Assembly: GCA_022495995.1 (NCBI GenBank)
Contig: JAFEMH010002433.1
Location: forward strand, 80,001 to 144,000
Length of the DNA: 64,000 nt
From: Adenophora triphylla var. japonica
Taxonomy: Eukaryota > Streptophyta > Magnoliopsida > Asterales > Campanulaceae
Direction of reading: 5' to 3'
The position numbers and the translations under genes are program-made. This document shows positions 22,839 through 33,329 of this stretch, piece after piece. Position 1 is the stretch's first letter, and each line of letters starts with the position of its first letter. The notes under the pieces are model-generated. The model ran no database searches. It saw nothing but the letters and a program-made list of their open reading frames with translations, and was not told where the DNA came from.

Positions 22839-25800
22839 AGGTGCAAGCTAGACAAGAGAGGTATGACGTGGTAAAGACCCTAAATGCATGCAAGATGCAA
22901 GAGGGGCAGTCGGTTGGTGCTCATGTCCTTAAGATGAAGGGTTACATTGAGCATCTCGAAAGGCTTGGAAATCCGATGAGTTTGGAATTCGCCACGGATA
23001 TGATATTGAATTCATTGCCTGAAAGTTATGGTCATTTTATAATGCATTATCACATGAGTGGCATGGATAAGAATCTCTCAGAATTGCATGCGATGCTTAA
23101 AACCGCAGAGAAGAATATCAAGAAGCCCGAAACGACAAATGTGTTAATGGTTAACAAAGGTAAATGGTTCAAGAAAGAAAGGTAAAGCAAGTATTGCTAA
23201 AACTAAGGCAAAAGTTGCCAATGCCGGAGAGGCTCCCAAAGTGTCTTAAAAGGTTGCGATTTGCTACCATTGCCAAGAGGTTGGTCATTGGAAGCATAAT
23301 TGCAAGGCTTACAAGGAAGGCCTAAAAGCGAAGAAGGGCAATACGATTGCTTCTGATTCAGATATCTATATGATAGATATTTTCCTTTCTATTTCTAGTT
23401 CATGGGTATTAGATACCGGATGTGGATCTCACATTTGTTTAAATGTGCAGGGACTAAGGAATAGGAAGCTACTCAAACAAGGTGAAGTTGACCTACGTGT
23501 GGGGAATGGAGCAAGAGTTGCTGCATTCGCCGTAGGGACATATGATGTAACTTTACCTAGTGGATTAGTACTTGTTTTGAACAATTGTTACTATGTTTCG
23601 GGTTTGAGTAGAAATATTATTTCCGTTTCTTGTTTGGATAATGAAGGATATAATTTTCTTATTGAAAATAAGATGTTTTATATTTATTTAAATGATATGC
23701 TCTATGTTATTGCAAATTCATTTAATGACCTTTATGTTCTTGATGTTGATGAGAAACAAAATAATGTTGAAGATATTTATCACATGGACAAGAAGTCTAA
23801 ACCGAATGACGTGATTAACACGTTCATGTGGCATTGCTGACTTGGTCATATAAATGAGAAATACATTTCTAAACTCCATAAGGATGGACTTTTAGACTCA
23901 CATGATTATGAATCATATGAAATATGTGAATCTTGTATATTGGGAAAAATGACCAAACCACCCTACACTAAGAGTAGTGAAAGAGCTAGTGACTTATTGG
24001 GCCTAATACATACCAATGTATGTGAACCAATGAGCAGCATTGCTAGGGGAGGATTTCGGTATTGCATTACATTCACTGATGACTTATCTAGATATGGCTA
24101 TGTCTATCTGATGAAGTCCAAAAGTGAATCGTTTGAGATGTTTAGAACACCACAATGAAATGGTGTGTCCGAGAGGAGGAATAGAACCCTATTAGATATG
24201 GTTCATTCGATGATGAGTCAAGTTAACCTTCCTATTTCCTTTTGGGGATATGCATTAGAGACTGCTGCATTCACGCTGGACAGGGTCCCTACTAAATCGG
24301 CTCCTAAGACCCCACATGAGATGTGGCATGGAAGAAAACCTAGTTTGTCTTTCATGAAGATTTGGGGTTGCGAAGCTTATGTGAAGAGACTTGTCTCTGA
24401 TAAGTTAGCACCTAAATCTGATAAGGTTATTTTCGTTGGTTACCATAAGGAAACCTAAGGGTATTACTTTTACAACTGCAATGAGAACAAATTGTTTTTT
24501 GCTCAATATGGTACTTTTATTGAGAAATAGTTTCTCAATAAAGGAACTAGTGGGAGTAAAATTGATCTTGAAGAAGTTCAAGAACTCAAAAATAACATGG
24601 AACCAATAGTAGAGACAAAACCAAGTCCATAAGAAGTTGTGGAACCGGTTCAAGATCCACAAGTCGATCATAGATCGGATATGTTACGATCCGCACCCAA
24701 GAGATATGGATTTCTCGTGTCGAAAAGTAATGAAGTAGAAGTCATTAAGAATGATGAACCTACTTCCTATCAAGAGGCAATGTCCACTCCTGATTCGGAT
24801 AAATGGTTAGAAGCCATGAAATCCGAATTGCAACTGACATGGATGGGAAGGTGCAGACTTACAAGGCTAGGCTTGTAGAAAAAGGATATAGGCAGATTCA
24901 TGGTGTTGACTATGATGAAACCTTCTCGCCTGTTGCCATGCTTAAGTCTGTTAGAATTTTAATTGCCATAGCCGCGTATTATGACTATGAGATATGGCAA
25001 ATGGATGTCAAAACGGCTTTCCTAAATGGGAAGTTACTTGAGGATGTGTATATGGCAACCCGAAGGTTTTGTCGATCCAAGAAATTCTAACAAAGTGTGC
25101 AAGTTGCAGAGATCCATATATGGGTTGAAGCAAGCTTCTAGGAGTTGGAATCTTTGTTTTGACGATAAGATCAAAGAGTTTGGTTTTGTCAAGAACGAAG
25201 ATGAACCTTGTGTATACATGAAATTCAGTGGGAGCGTAGTATTATTTTTCTTATTATATGTCGATGATATCTTACTCATTGGAAACGACATTCCTGCACT
25301 TCAGACTGCTAAGTCTTGGTTAGGGAAATGTTTCTCAATAAAAATATGGGTGAAGCCGCTTACATCCTTGGCATCAAGATCTATAGAGATAGATCTAAAA
25401 GGATAATTGGTTTGAGTCAAAGTGCCTACATTGACAATGTTCTTAGAAGATTCAAGATGGAAAATTCTAAGAGAGGCAACTTACCAATGGGTCATGGTAT
25501 TACTCTTAGCAAGACTCAGTGTCCTAAGACAACTGATGAGCGAAAGAGGATAAATGAGGTTCCATACGCTTCGGCTATTAGATCTATCATGTACGCCATG
25601 ATTTGTACTAGACCCGACGTCTCGTATGCTCTAAGCATGACGAGTCGATACCAATCTGATCCTGGTGAAAACCATTGGATGGCAGTTAAAATGATTCTTA
25701 AGTACTTAAGAAGGACTAAGGATGCGTTCTTGGTCTTCAGAGGGATGGAAGATGGTCTTGTTGTAAGAGGTTACACAGATGCAATCTTTCAAATCGACAA

Positions 25801-26033
25801 GGATGATTTCTGATCACAATCGAGATTTGTGTTTATGCTTAACGGAGATGCGATATGTTGGAAGAGTTCCAAGCAAAGTACTATTGTCGATTCTACAACT
25901 GAGGCTGAATATATAGCGGCATCCGATGCAACTAAGGAGGCAGTTTGGATCAAAAAGTTCATTAGTGATCTGAAAGTTATTCAAAGTATCACTAATTCGA
26001 TGGAACTTTATTATGACAATAATGGTGTAGCAT
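22839..26033 (+). pseudogene. Copia element C, internally deleted gag-pol remnant
   Basis: In order it carries gag (TLNACKMQEGQSVGAHV; 22835-23185), zinc knuckle CYHCQEVGHWKHNC (about 23262), protease WVLDTGCGSHICL (23400), integrase zinc region, partial integrase core (FTDDLSRYGYVYL, then NGVSERRNRTLLD), RT ([31 protein letters not shown]) and RNase H (WKSSKQSTIVDSTTEAEY). A deletion near 24155 removed the second integrase Asp region. Another near 24830 removed the RT start. A TGA near 23838 replaces the Arg codon expected before LGH, consistent with CpG decay. The 3' end is cut by a gypsy LTR at 26034. No LTR of C was found. Confidence 0.88.
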
Positions 26034-27025
26034 TGATATTTTTTATTTAATAACAGAGTCGCCACTTATTATTTATTTAGAAAAACAATAATAAAAACCT
26101 TTTAATTATTTTTGAGAGATTTGAGGGTTCGGGGGTTAAGTTATGGAATGGTAAGGTCGAGGAGCACCATTTCACCAAATCCGAAGATTTGTCTTGCCAA
26201 TTGAGTATTATTAATCTTTACAATATAATAATAAAATTTAAACAATCAAACCCTAATTAATTTCTTAATTAGGAATGTCAGATTGAATGCTTCGAGATCA
26301 CCTCCATGGATTGAAGGGACTCTAGGCTAATCCTTTTGATAGGATTATACTACTCTCAAAGCAATTAGAGGGGTTGAGAAGAAGAAAGTAAAAGGATTTT
26401 ATCTTGTGTTTAGGGTGTATTTGGTTTAGGACGTGGTTCTAAGTGTTTTCCTCGGTTGAGGAGTGATTTGGATAGAGTTTCGCCTTGATTCTAGGCTTAA
26501 ACCTTGATGTTCATCGATCAACAGGTTGACGGGCGGATTTGGAGTTTGTTTAGAGTGATTTGCAAGAGTCTTTCATGGAAAGAAACCAACAAATTATGTG
26601 TGTTGTGTGTTTTCGATCGGGGATCGGGGACCTCTGAAATACGTAAATTCATCAAGTATTTATAGGGATTTTAAGAGATAAAGGTGGATTGGGATACCTC
26701 CCATGGAAGCTTCCAGAACTCAGATATCATTGGATACCCGGATTGGATAAGATTTATCAAGAAAAGAGGTTGAAACGGAAAAGAAAAGAAAAGTGATTCT
26801 GTACATCCTGCAGAGGGATTGTCTCACGCGAGACACGTATGTCCCGCGCGGGACAACTAGTCAAATGACCATTTTGTCCTCTTCAGTTATTCCGTTAGTC
26901 AGTTAGGTCCAAACTAACAAGGTTAGTTAGAAACTTAACGAAACTAATATGCTTTCATCAAAACACAAAAGAGAGATGAAGAGTAGTGTAATCATGTAAT
27001 TATTGGTTTAGAATGGGGTGTCTAC
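26034..27025 (-). mobile_element. LTR of Tat-type gypsy element G0
   Basis: On the minus strand it starts TGTAGACACCCC right after a purine tract GAGGGGCTC (plus 27026-27034), so it is the 3' LTR of a minus-strand element. It ends ...ATATCA inside the RNase H gene of copia C. Length is 992 bp with TG...CA ends. It carries GTGGCGACTC near its 3' end and a TATA box (plus 26657-26664). The partner 5' LTR is not in the window. Confidence 0.78.
26657..26854 (-). promoter_or_regulatory. G0 LTR promoter: TATA box with upstream palindromes
   Basis: The minus-strand TATA box TATAAATA is at 26657-26664. Upstream in minus sense lie a 16-bp perfect palindrome TGTCCCGCGCGGGACA (26840-26855) and a 14-nt inverted repeat GTCTC-ACGC-GAGAC (26821-26834), about 6 bp apart. 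The layout mirrors the other LTRs of the window. A regulatory role is inferred. Confidence 0.55.
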
Positions 27026-29320
27026 AGAGCCCCTCGGCGACAAGACTTATGGAAGAAGTCATGTCGTCGATAAAAGACATCATTCTGAACATTGGGATGG
27101 TCGTGCCACACGGCTGCTTACGTATCTCTATCTGAGAATCAGACCAAAAAGTAGTTCAACTCCAAAACACTAAAAAAAAGGCTATTTTAGGTATTTTGAA
27201 AATCGAAATTTTTTTCTTTTGACAAGGCAAACTCATGGTCGTGCCACACGGTTGCCGTTGTTGCCGAGGTCACGGACTTTGTTGTCATTGCTGCCGTCAT
27301 AGTTGTGATTGCCGAGGTCACGGACTTGAAGTTTACTGCCGTCACAGACTTTGTTGATGTTGCCGAGGTCACGGACTTGAAGTTTGCTGCTGTCACAAAC
27401 TTTGTTGAAGTTGCTGAGGTCACAAACTTGAAGTTTACTGCCGTCACAGACTTTGAAGTTGTCGATTGAGGTGGAGGTTCTGTCGGCCCCTGTAATGAAA
27501 GGATATATGCATATTGGTCTCGGAAGAACCCAAATGATTCTTACCTTTCTGCACCTATTAGCACATAAAGATTCCAAATAGATTTTTTAGATTTTAGTTG
27601 TTTAACTGGACTTATGTTGTGGTGTCCATGTCTATTCGTGTAAATGGCCGGTTGGTCATTTTGGTGGTGAGTTTATGTATGAGTATATGGTATATGGACA
27701 TGTAGGGACATTTGTATGGATTTATATTTGAGATGGGTGAACTATAGGAGTGAACTTGTGTTTGACAAGTTGGGACCAAATCAGGTTTATGCAGAATCTG
27801 TTGCTAGTCAGGGAGGCTGAATTTCAATGAGTAACCTTGTGTGAACACATCTAGGCCTGTTGCGAATCTTCATTCTTAATTCTCCTTTGAATCGTGTCTC
27901 TAGGAGGCAAACGACTACAAATCTGTCGACTGTCGTAATGACTCTATGTTCAAGGCCCTTTGATGTCTCAAGCCCCAAATTGCTTGCAAGTGGCAGATGA
28001 CTTTGTGAACAGGCTTGTGAGTCTGCTCTCTTGATTTTAAGATGATCGAAGAAGACTCTCCTTGTTGACTTGATTTGAAGAGGATCAAATGATGCTCGAT
28101 AAAGAAGGTTGAAGAATAGTCTCCCTTTGTCCTTGATTTCTTTTATTTTCAGTGACGCACCCTGGTTTTTGCCTAGACCGCCCTTTCGGGTTTTCAATCT
28201 AGCGGGCATCTCTTTTGCGTCTATTTTTTTTTTGAAAATAGTATGTTAACTCGAAGAGAACTCAGAGGAGAGAATCTTATTGAGGAGAGAGAGATGAGAT
28301 CTCAAGTTAGTTAAAGAGAGACGGACTCTATTCTTTGGATCCAAGCATTGACTCTTTGAAGAAGTGTATTCTTTAATGATGAGAGTGAGAAGCGAAGAGG
28401 AAATCTCCTAATGTAGATTAGATTATATTGAAGAGTTGAAGTAGAGTTTGACTGAGGGAGGAAAGGTTAGGAAGCCTCAGTTTTGATGCTTGGATTTCGA
28501 GAGTGTGTATGAGAGTGGCTAACAGAAAGCCTCTAGACTCAACAAGAAACGCTACTTGGCTCAAAGATCTAGAAAAGTTGTTCTACCTTTTAATGAACCG
28601 TGCATCATCTAGAATTTTCTAAATAAGTTTGAAAAGGAAGCCAACCATTAGCATGACTTAAGGGTAAACATTTTTCTTGATACTGAAAGTCTTCTTCACT
28701 TGGGGTAGGAGGAAGTTGAGTAATCTTCATTTCTTTTGTTGGTATCACTTGAATCCTCTTCTTTGTGGGAGAGTCCTTCATGCATTTAAAGTTTCACCTT
28801 TGTTGTGGGGGTGATGAAAGTTTGAGAGTTTTTTTTGTACTCTCAAGGCTTTGAGTTGAGTAGCCCCATTCTTCTTGGAATGAAGGTTGACAACAACACC
28901 TTTGGCTTCCTTCGCTTGTTGACCTTTGACTTTCAGTAGGGGTAATGTTTAGCCCTTAAGTTTTCTAAGGATAACTTTCTTCTTAAACTCATTTAGAAGT
29001 TTCTATATTTTTGCGATGATTTAGGGAATGGAGGGTCCGATATTTTGCATGAATTAAATGATACTCATGAGGTAGGACAACCTTAGGGAAAGTGTTTAGG
29101 AAAAGAAAATATCTTTGATTAATCGGAGAAATTGAAATAGACTCAATAGTTTATGTGACACAAACTAGAGGAGGTGAGAAGTACTAGAAAGACAGAACGA
29201 CTCTTCGAGTTCATACTTGGAAATTTAAAACATAATCTACTTCTATCAAAGGAGAAAGGGAGAGAATAGTTGTAGCCCCAAAGTGGTAAGTGGAGATTTC
29301 TTCTTGGAGCTTCATCTTCT
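27026..29320 (-). other. G0 internal region with short tandem repeats, no gene recognised
   Basis: Directly beside the LTR is a block resembling the same place in G1 (GCCCCTCGGCGAC ... CTTATGGAAGAAG ... TACGTATC ... GTAGTTC). 27230-27470 is an array of about 50-bp units built on GAGGTCACGGACTTGAAGTTT. The rest, including an open minus frame at 27808-28209, has no domain I can name. 28250-29300 is non-coding as far as I can see. Tat/Retand elements are known to carry such tandem repeats in the 3' untranslated part. Confidence 0.55.
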
Positions 29321-29611
29321 TCATGTATTATGAGGGAAAGGATTGGTGATGATGTTGGGACGTTCTAACTCTCCATTGTCAAAGAGGTCTTGGATGATGT
29401 CCTTCAAGTGGTGGCAAGTATTGGTGTCATGGCCGGTGAAGTTGTGATACTTGCAGAATAAGTGATGAGCATGATTAGGACCCATATCTCTAGGAGGACC
29501 AGCTTCCCTTGGTTTGACCTTTTCATTCTTGACAAGCACATCGAAAATTTCTTCTTGAGTGATTCCTTCAAGTTTGTCATAGTGCCTCTTTTTCTTTTCG
29601 GGAGGAGGAAC
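29321..29611 (-). pseudogene. Gag C-terminal fragment of a Tat-type gypsy element (probably G0)
   Basis: The minus frame reads KLEGITQEEIFDVLV, then CKYHNFTGHDTNTCHHLKD and IIQDLFDNGELERP. This is the modified zinc-knuckle (C-H-H-C type) end of Tat gag. The frame begins inside the neighbouring G1 LTR, which is an accident of the junction at 29611/29612. Protease and pol are missing on this side, so most of G0's interior is deleted. Confidence 0.7.
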
Positions 29612-31019
29612 TGAAATTACCCGGATCCGAGTAGGCTTCGCAGCCCCGGCATCTGGCATCTTTCGCGTTGGCGGCGGTGTCTCGCCGTTTTGTTTTCGCA
29701 TTTGTAGAGTCGCCACGCCGTTTTTATTAAGCCCAAAACATTGAAAAAGGGCATCAGTTTAAAGATAATTTTAAACTGTTTTTGTGTGATGAGATTTTGA
29801 GTTCGGAGGTCAGATGACTCCTCGGGAAGAGAATATTAGAATATTAGAGCTCACCCGAGTCGCCTCGTAAAACGAGTCTTTTGGATACCCCTAATATCCT
29901 TTAAATGTTGTGTGTGTGTGTGTGTGTGCTTTTTTAAAAATGCATGCTGTATCGGATGTCTACATTGTATGCTATGTATGGAAATGTATTGAAATAGTGT
30001 AGGAAGGAAGCCTTACCAATGTTGGTTCGTGTCTGTCTTCCGCTGGGGAATAGTGTTTGAGGTCTGAGTAGCGTTCCTGGCACGGATCGGGATTGCTTCG
30101 GAAATGCCATTGTCCGCGGACGAGTTTCGCGTGAGTTGAGGCTGCGAGCCGCGTTCGGCGCAGGTTCGGCGTGCGTGGGGATCGTCGGGATCACTCGGGC
30201 GAGGTTCGGCGTGCGTTGTGGTGGCAGAGTCACTCGGGGCGTAGTTTCGGCGTGGTTTGGGATCGTCGGTTTGACTCGGAAAGAGCCGGACACCGTGGAA
30301 AGACTGTGCAAGGCCTCGGAGTACCACGAGGGGCCTCAGAGTACCTCGAGAGTGCCTCGGGGCAGCGCGGGAGCGTCTCGGGAGCGCTCGGGGAGGCTTC
30401 GGAGCACCACAAGGGGGCTCGGAAGGCCTCGGAAGGATCCGAAAGAGGCCGGGAATGCCTCGGAAGGACTTAGAGGGGAGGCCAGAAGGCCTAGGGAGGA
30501 AAAGAGAAGTGGGAGGTGTGTGAAAATGAGGAGGGGGAGCCCTCTATTTATAGTGCCAGATTAGGTGCAAGAAGGTCCGTACGGACCTCCCTGGTAATCC
30601 AGTTTTTTGGTTTTCCTCGACTTGAGGGAATCTGTGATAATGGTGAATATTCTGTAATTATGGTGTCCCCTGAGCAATAAGGTCCGTACGGACCATCTTG
30701 TATGCAAAGAGGTCCGTACGGACCAACTAAGCATGAGGGTAATCATTTTCCCCGGGATTTGAGGGAATATTGTGGACTTTAAGAAGATTCAGTAATTATT
30801 AAAGCAAAGAGGTCCGTACGGACCATTATTGCTTTTCCAATTTCCTGAAAATTCCCAAAAGGTCCTTTTGTCCCTTTTTATCCCAGAAAGGCTCCTCCCT
30901 TGGTTTGGCTGGGGGTTTAGAGAGGGTTTTGAGTGAGAGGGGTTGTCGAGACTGCGTTGATGAGTCCGCGGTGCTTCCCGTGTGTTTGAAAGGGTGTGAT
31001 CCAGATTGGGGTACTTACG
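29612..31019 (-). mobile_element. G1 3' LTR (Tat/Retand-type gypsy)
   Basis: Similar over its full length (about 1.4 kb) to 45356-46756, with many short indels. On the minus strand it starts near CGTAAGTACCCCAATC (TG has become CG) and ends ...GGGTAATTTCA. Both LTRs share a (TG)n tract, a GC-rich R/U5 block and palindromes upstream of a TATA box. The flanking 5-bp words differ between the two ends, so I see no clean target duplication. Confidence 0.82.
30545..30824 (-). promoter_or_regulatory. G1 3' LTR promoter with four GGTCCGTACGGACC palindromes
   Basis: The minus-strand TATA box TATAAATA is at 30545-30552 (GGCACTATAAATAGAGGG). Upstream are perfect 14-bp palindromes at 30574-30587, 30681-30694, 30711-30724 and 30811-30824. 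The first is only 22 bp from the TATA box and extends to 16 bp (AGGTCCGTACGGACCT). The symmetry suggests a site for a dimeric DNA-binding protein; that is inference. Confidence 0.65.
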
Positions 31020-31611
31020 AAGCCCTCGACGATGTCACTTATGAAAGAAGTGGGTCGCCGATAAGATAAGGGTCCTAACTGGATCGCGTCTTTGGGAGAT
31101 AATGTGACCGGGAAGGTCGCGGTGAGGACGTGGTGGTGTCCTATTGTGTGACCGTTTAGGTCGGCAGGGTGGACCCCGTGATAGGATTCCCTACGTATCC
31201 CCGACGGGAATCAAGCCCGGGTCGTAGTTCGAGTGTGGGGTGAGTGTTTTGTGAATGCGGGCGTGGTGGTGCCCTCGAAGTGTCGCGTGACCGCCGAGGT
31301 CGGTGGTAAGGACGTGGTGGTGTCCCCGGGTGACCGCATAGGTCGATGGCCGGACCCCGTGATAGGATTCCTACGTATCCTCGGCGGGAATCAAGCCCGG
31401 TCGTAGTTCAGAGGTCGTGAAATCTGTGAGTGCGGGCGTGGTGGTGCCCTGAAGTGTTGTGTGACTGCCGAGGTCAGTGGTAAGGACGTGGTGGTGTCCT
31501 GGGATGTGGTGACCGCCGAGGTCAATTGTGAGGACGTGGTGGTGTCCTGGGATGGAAATTTTACGATTTTCCGAATCGGGTGGTTTAAGGCCTTCCGGGC
31601 CGAAGATAGTT
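31020..31611 (-). other. G1 PPT-proximal 3' untranslated block
   Basis: It contains two copies of a block with CCCCGTGATAGGATTCC and GGGAATCAAGCCCGG (about 31164-31229 and 31351-31410). Several GAGGACGTGGTGGTGTCC units and GACCGCCGAGGTC motifs lie between them. It resembles the segment beside the G0 LTR and so is a conserved feature of this lineage. No gene. Confidence 0.6.
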
Positions 31612-32085
31612 GTGAGGACTTGAATCGCCTTCTGATTGCGGTTGCGCCATGTTTGAAGACTTTGAATCATCTTCTGGCGGCGGTGGGTGCCACGCGGGAG
31701 GACTTTGAATCGTCTTCTGGCGGCGGTTGGTGCCACGCGGGAGGACTTTGAATCGTCTTCTGGCGGCGGTTGGTGCCACGCGGGAGGACTTTGAATCGTC
31801 TTCTGGCGGCAGTTGATGTTATGCGCGAGGACTTTGAATCGTCTTCTAGCCGCAGTTGGTGCCACGCGGGAGGACTTTGAATCGTCTTCTGGCGGCGGTT
31901 GGTGTTATACGCGAGGACTTTGAATCGTCTTCTAGCCGCAGTTGGTGCCACGCGGGAGGACTTTGAATCGTCTTCTGGCGGCAGTTGTTGTTATGCGCGA
32001 GGACTTTGAATCGTCTTCTAGCCGCAGTTGATGTTATGCGCGAGGACTTTGAATCGTCTTCTAGCCGCAGCCAGGAGGCATGGCC
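31612..32085 (-). repeat. 43-bp tandem array in the G1 3' region
   Basis: About 11 units with a period of exactly 43 bp, starting GAGGACTTTGAATCGTCTTC at 31698, 31741, 31784, 31827 and onward to 32042. Variants alternate GGCGGCGGTTGG and AGCCGCAGTTG in the second half. The minus strand has no stop in the unit, so long open frames (KFVL/ARRRFKVL-like, repeating every 43 residues) appear in all three minus frames. They are produced by the repeat. Confidence 0.92.
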
Positions 32086-33030
32086 GCTTTCAGTGCTTTG
32101 ATTGCGAGAGGCGTAGATGCCTTTGTGTTTTTGCATGTTGAGTAGGAGGTTGGACTTATGATGACTGCCGGTGCCTGCGTTGCCGTTGAAGTGGGCAAGG
32201 ATGACGGCCGGTGATTGCTTCACCATTTGGCATTTTGGAGGCGCTTCGTGCCTTGGGACTTGTACTCGGAGGTGTTGGCTCCTTTTTGTGCTTGTTTTGC
32301 CGTTTGAGTGGGCAAGGATGATGGTCGGTGCTGGGGATATGCAGTCTTGTATGACTTCCCTTTGACTTGTTGGGGGAGGAGCTCGGGCTTACTTTGATGG
32401 CCGGTGCTTGCGTTGCCGTTGAAGTGGGCTAGGTTCGGGCTTACAATGACTGCCGGTGCTTGAATTGCTGGGGATGCGTGACCTTGTAGGGGCATCTTTT
32501 CTGTTGGGAAGATGACTTCGGACCTCCTTTGAGGGCCAGTGGTTGAGTTGTCGTTGAGCGTTTGGAGGCGTCTTGTGCCTTGATATTCGTGCTGGGAGGT
32601 GTTGGCTCCTTCTTGAATTGCCGTCGGGCGTTTTGGAGGCGTCTCGTGCCTTGATATTCGTACTGGGAGGTGTTGGCTCCTTCTTGAATTGCCGTTGAGT
32701 GGGCGTTTTGGAGGCGTCTCGTGCCTTGATATTCGTGCTGGGAGGTGTTGGCTCCTTCTTGAATTGCCGTTGAGTGGGCGAAGCGGTCTTACATTGACGG
32801 GCCGGTGGTTGAATTGCCGTTGAAGTGGGCGAGGTTTGGGCTTACACTGACTGCCGGTGATTGAATTGCCGTTGGAGTGGGCGAGGACCGGTCTTACGTT
32901 GATGGCCGGGGATTGAATTGCCGTTGGAGTGGGCGAGGACCGGTCTTACGTTGACGGCTGGGATTGGAATTGCCGTTGAAGTGGGCGAGGCCGGTCTTAC
33001 GTTGATGGCCGGGGATTGAATTGAAGGGTT
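32086..33030 (-). repeat. Two further degenerate tandem arrays of G1
   Basis: 32540-32780 has three to four units of about 71-75 bp around GGAGGCGTCTCGTGCCTTGA and GGAGGTGTTGGCTCC. 32790-33030 has about five units of 50-56 bp around GAATTGCCGTTG(A/G)AGTGGG and CGGTCTTACGTTGA. The words GCCGTTGAAGTGGGC and TGGCCGGTG recur back to 32170. It is non-coding. Confidence 0.8.
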
Positions 33031-33130
33031 AGGGACCATTCTGCACTTGGATTTGTTGGCAAAGGCCTTAGGACAGCCAGGGGCAAAGATTATAAGGGCA
33101 GGAAAGTAATTTGGCCACCCCTTGCAAAGA

Positions 33131-33216
33131 GGTCCGTACGGACCAACCTCGGTTACAAGAGGTCCGTACGGACAACCTCGGTTTTTTACAGTTCCCAGGT
33201 TTTGACCAGGTTTAAA
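33131..33216 (+). promoter_or_regulatory. Promoter-like region of antisense gene A with paired palindromes
   Basis: GGTCCGTACGGACC at 33131-33144 and a copy with one end mismatch at 33161-33174 sit 30 bp apart. They are followed about 30 bp later by the TATA-like TTTAAATGCC (33207-33216), and ATG comes at 33330. The palindromes are the same as in the G1 LTRs. Promoter function is inferred from position. Confidence 0.5.
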
Positions 33217-33329
33217 TGCCGAGCCCTTCCCCATTCCTTCTTCTTCCGTGCGTGAACCAGAGAGAGAGAAAGAGAGAAAATCCTCCATTGTTAACCAAAA
33301 TCAACAATTTTTTGCTTGAATTGCTTGCC

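Noticed and set aside
27808..28209. 133-residue minus-strand open frame inside G0
   Set aside because: No domain recognised and it lies in the untranslated side of a deleted gypsy element; kept only as part of the G0 interior.
31371..32226. Several minus-strand frames of 64-164 residues with repeated ARRRFKVL
   Set aside because: They are the same 43-bp repeat read in different frames; there is no independent evidence of coding.
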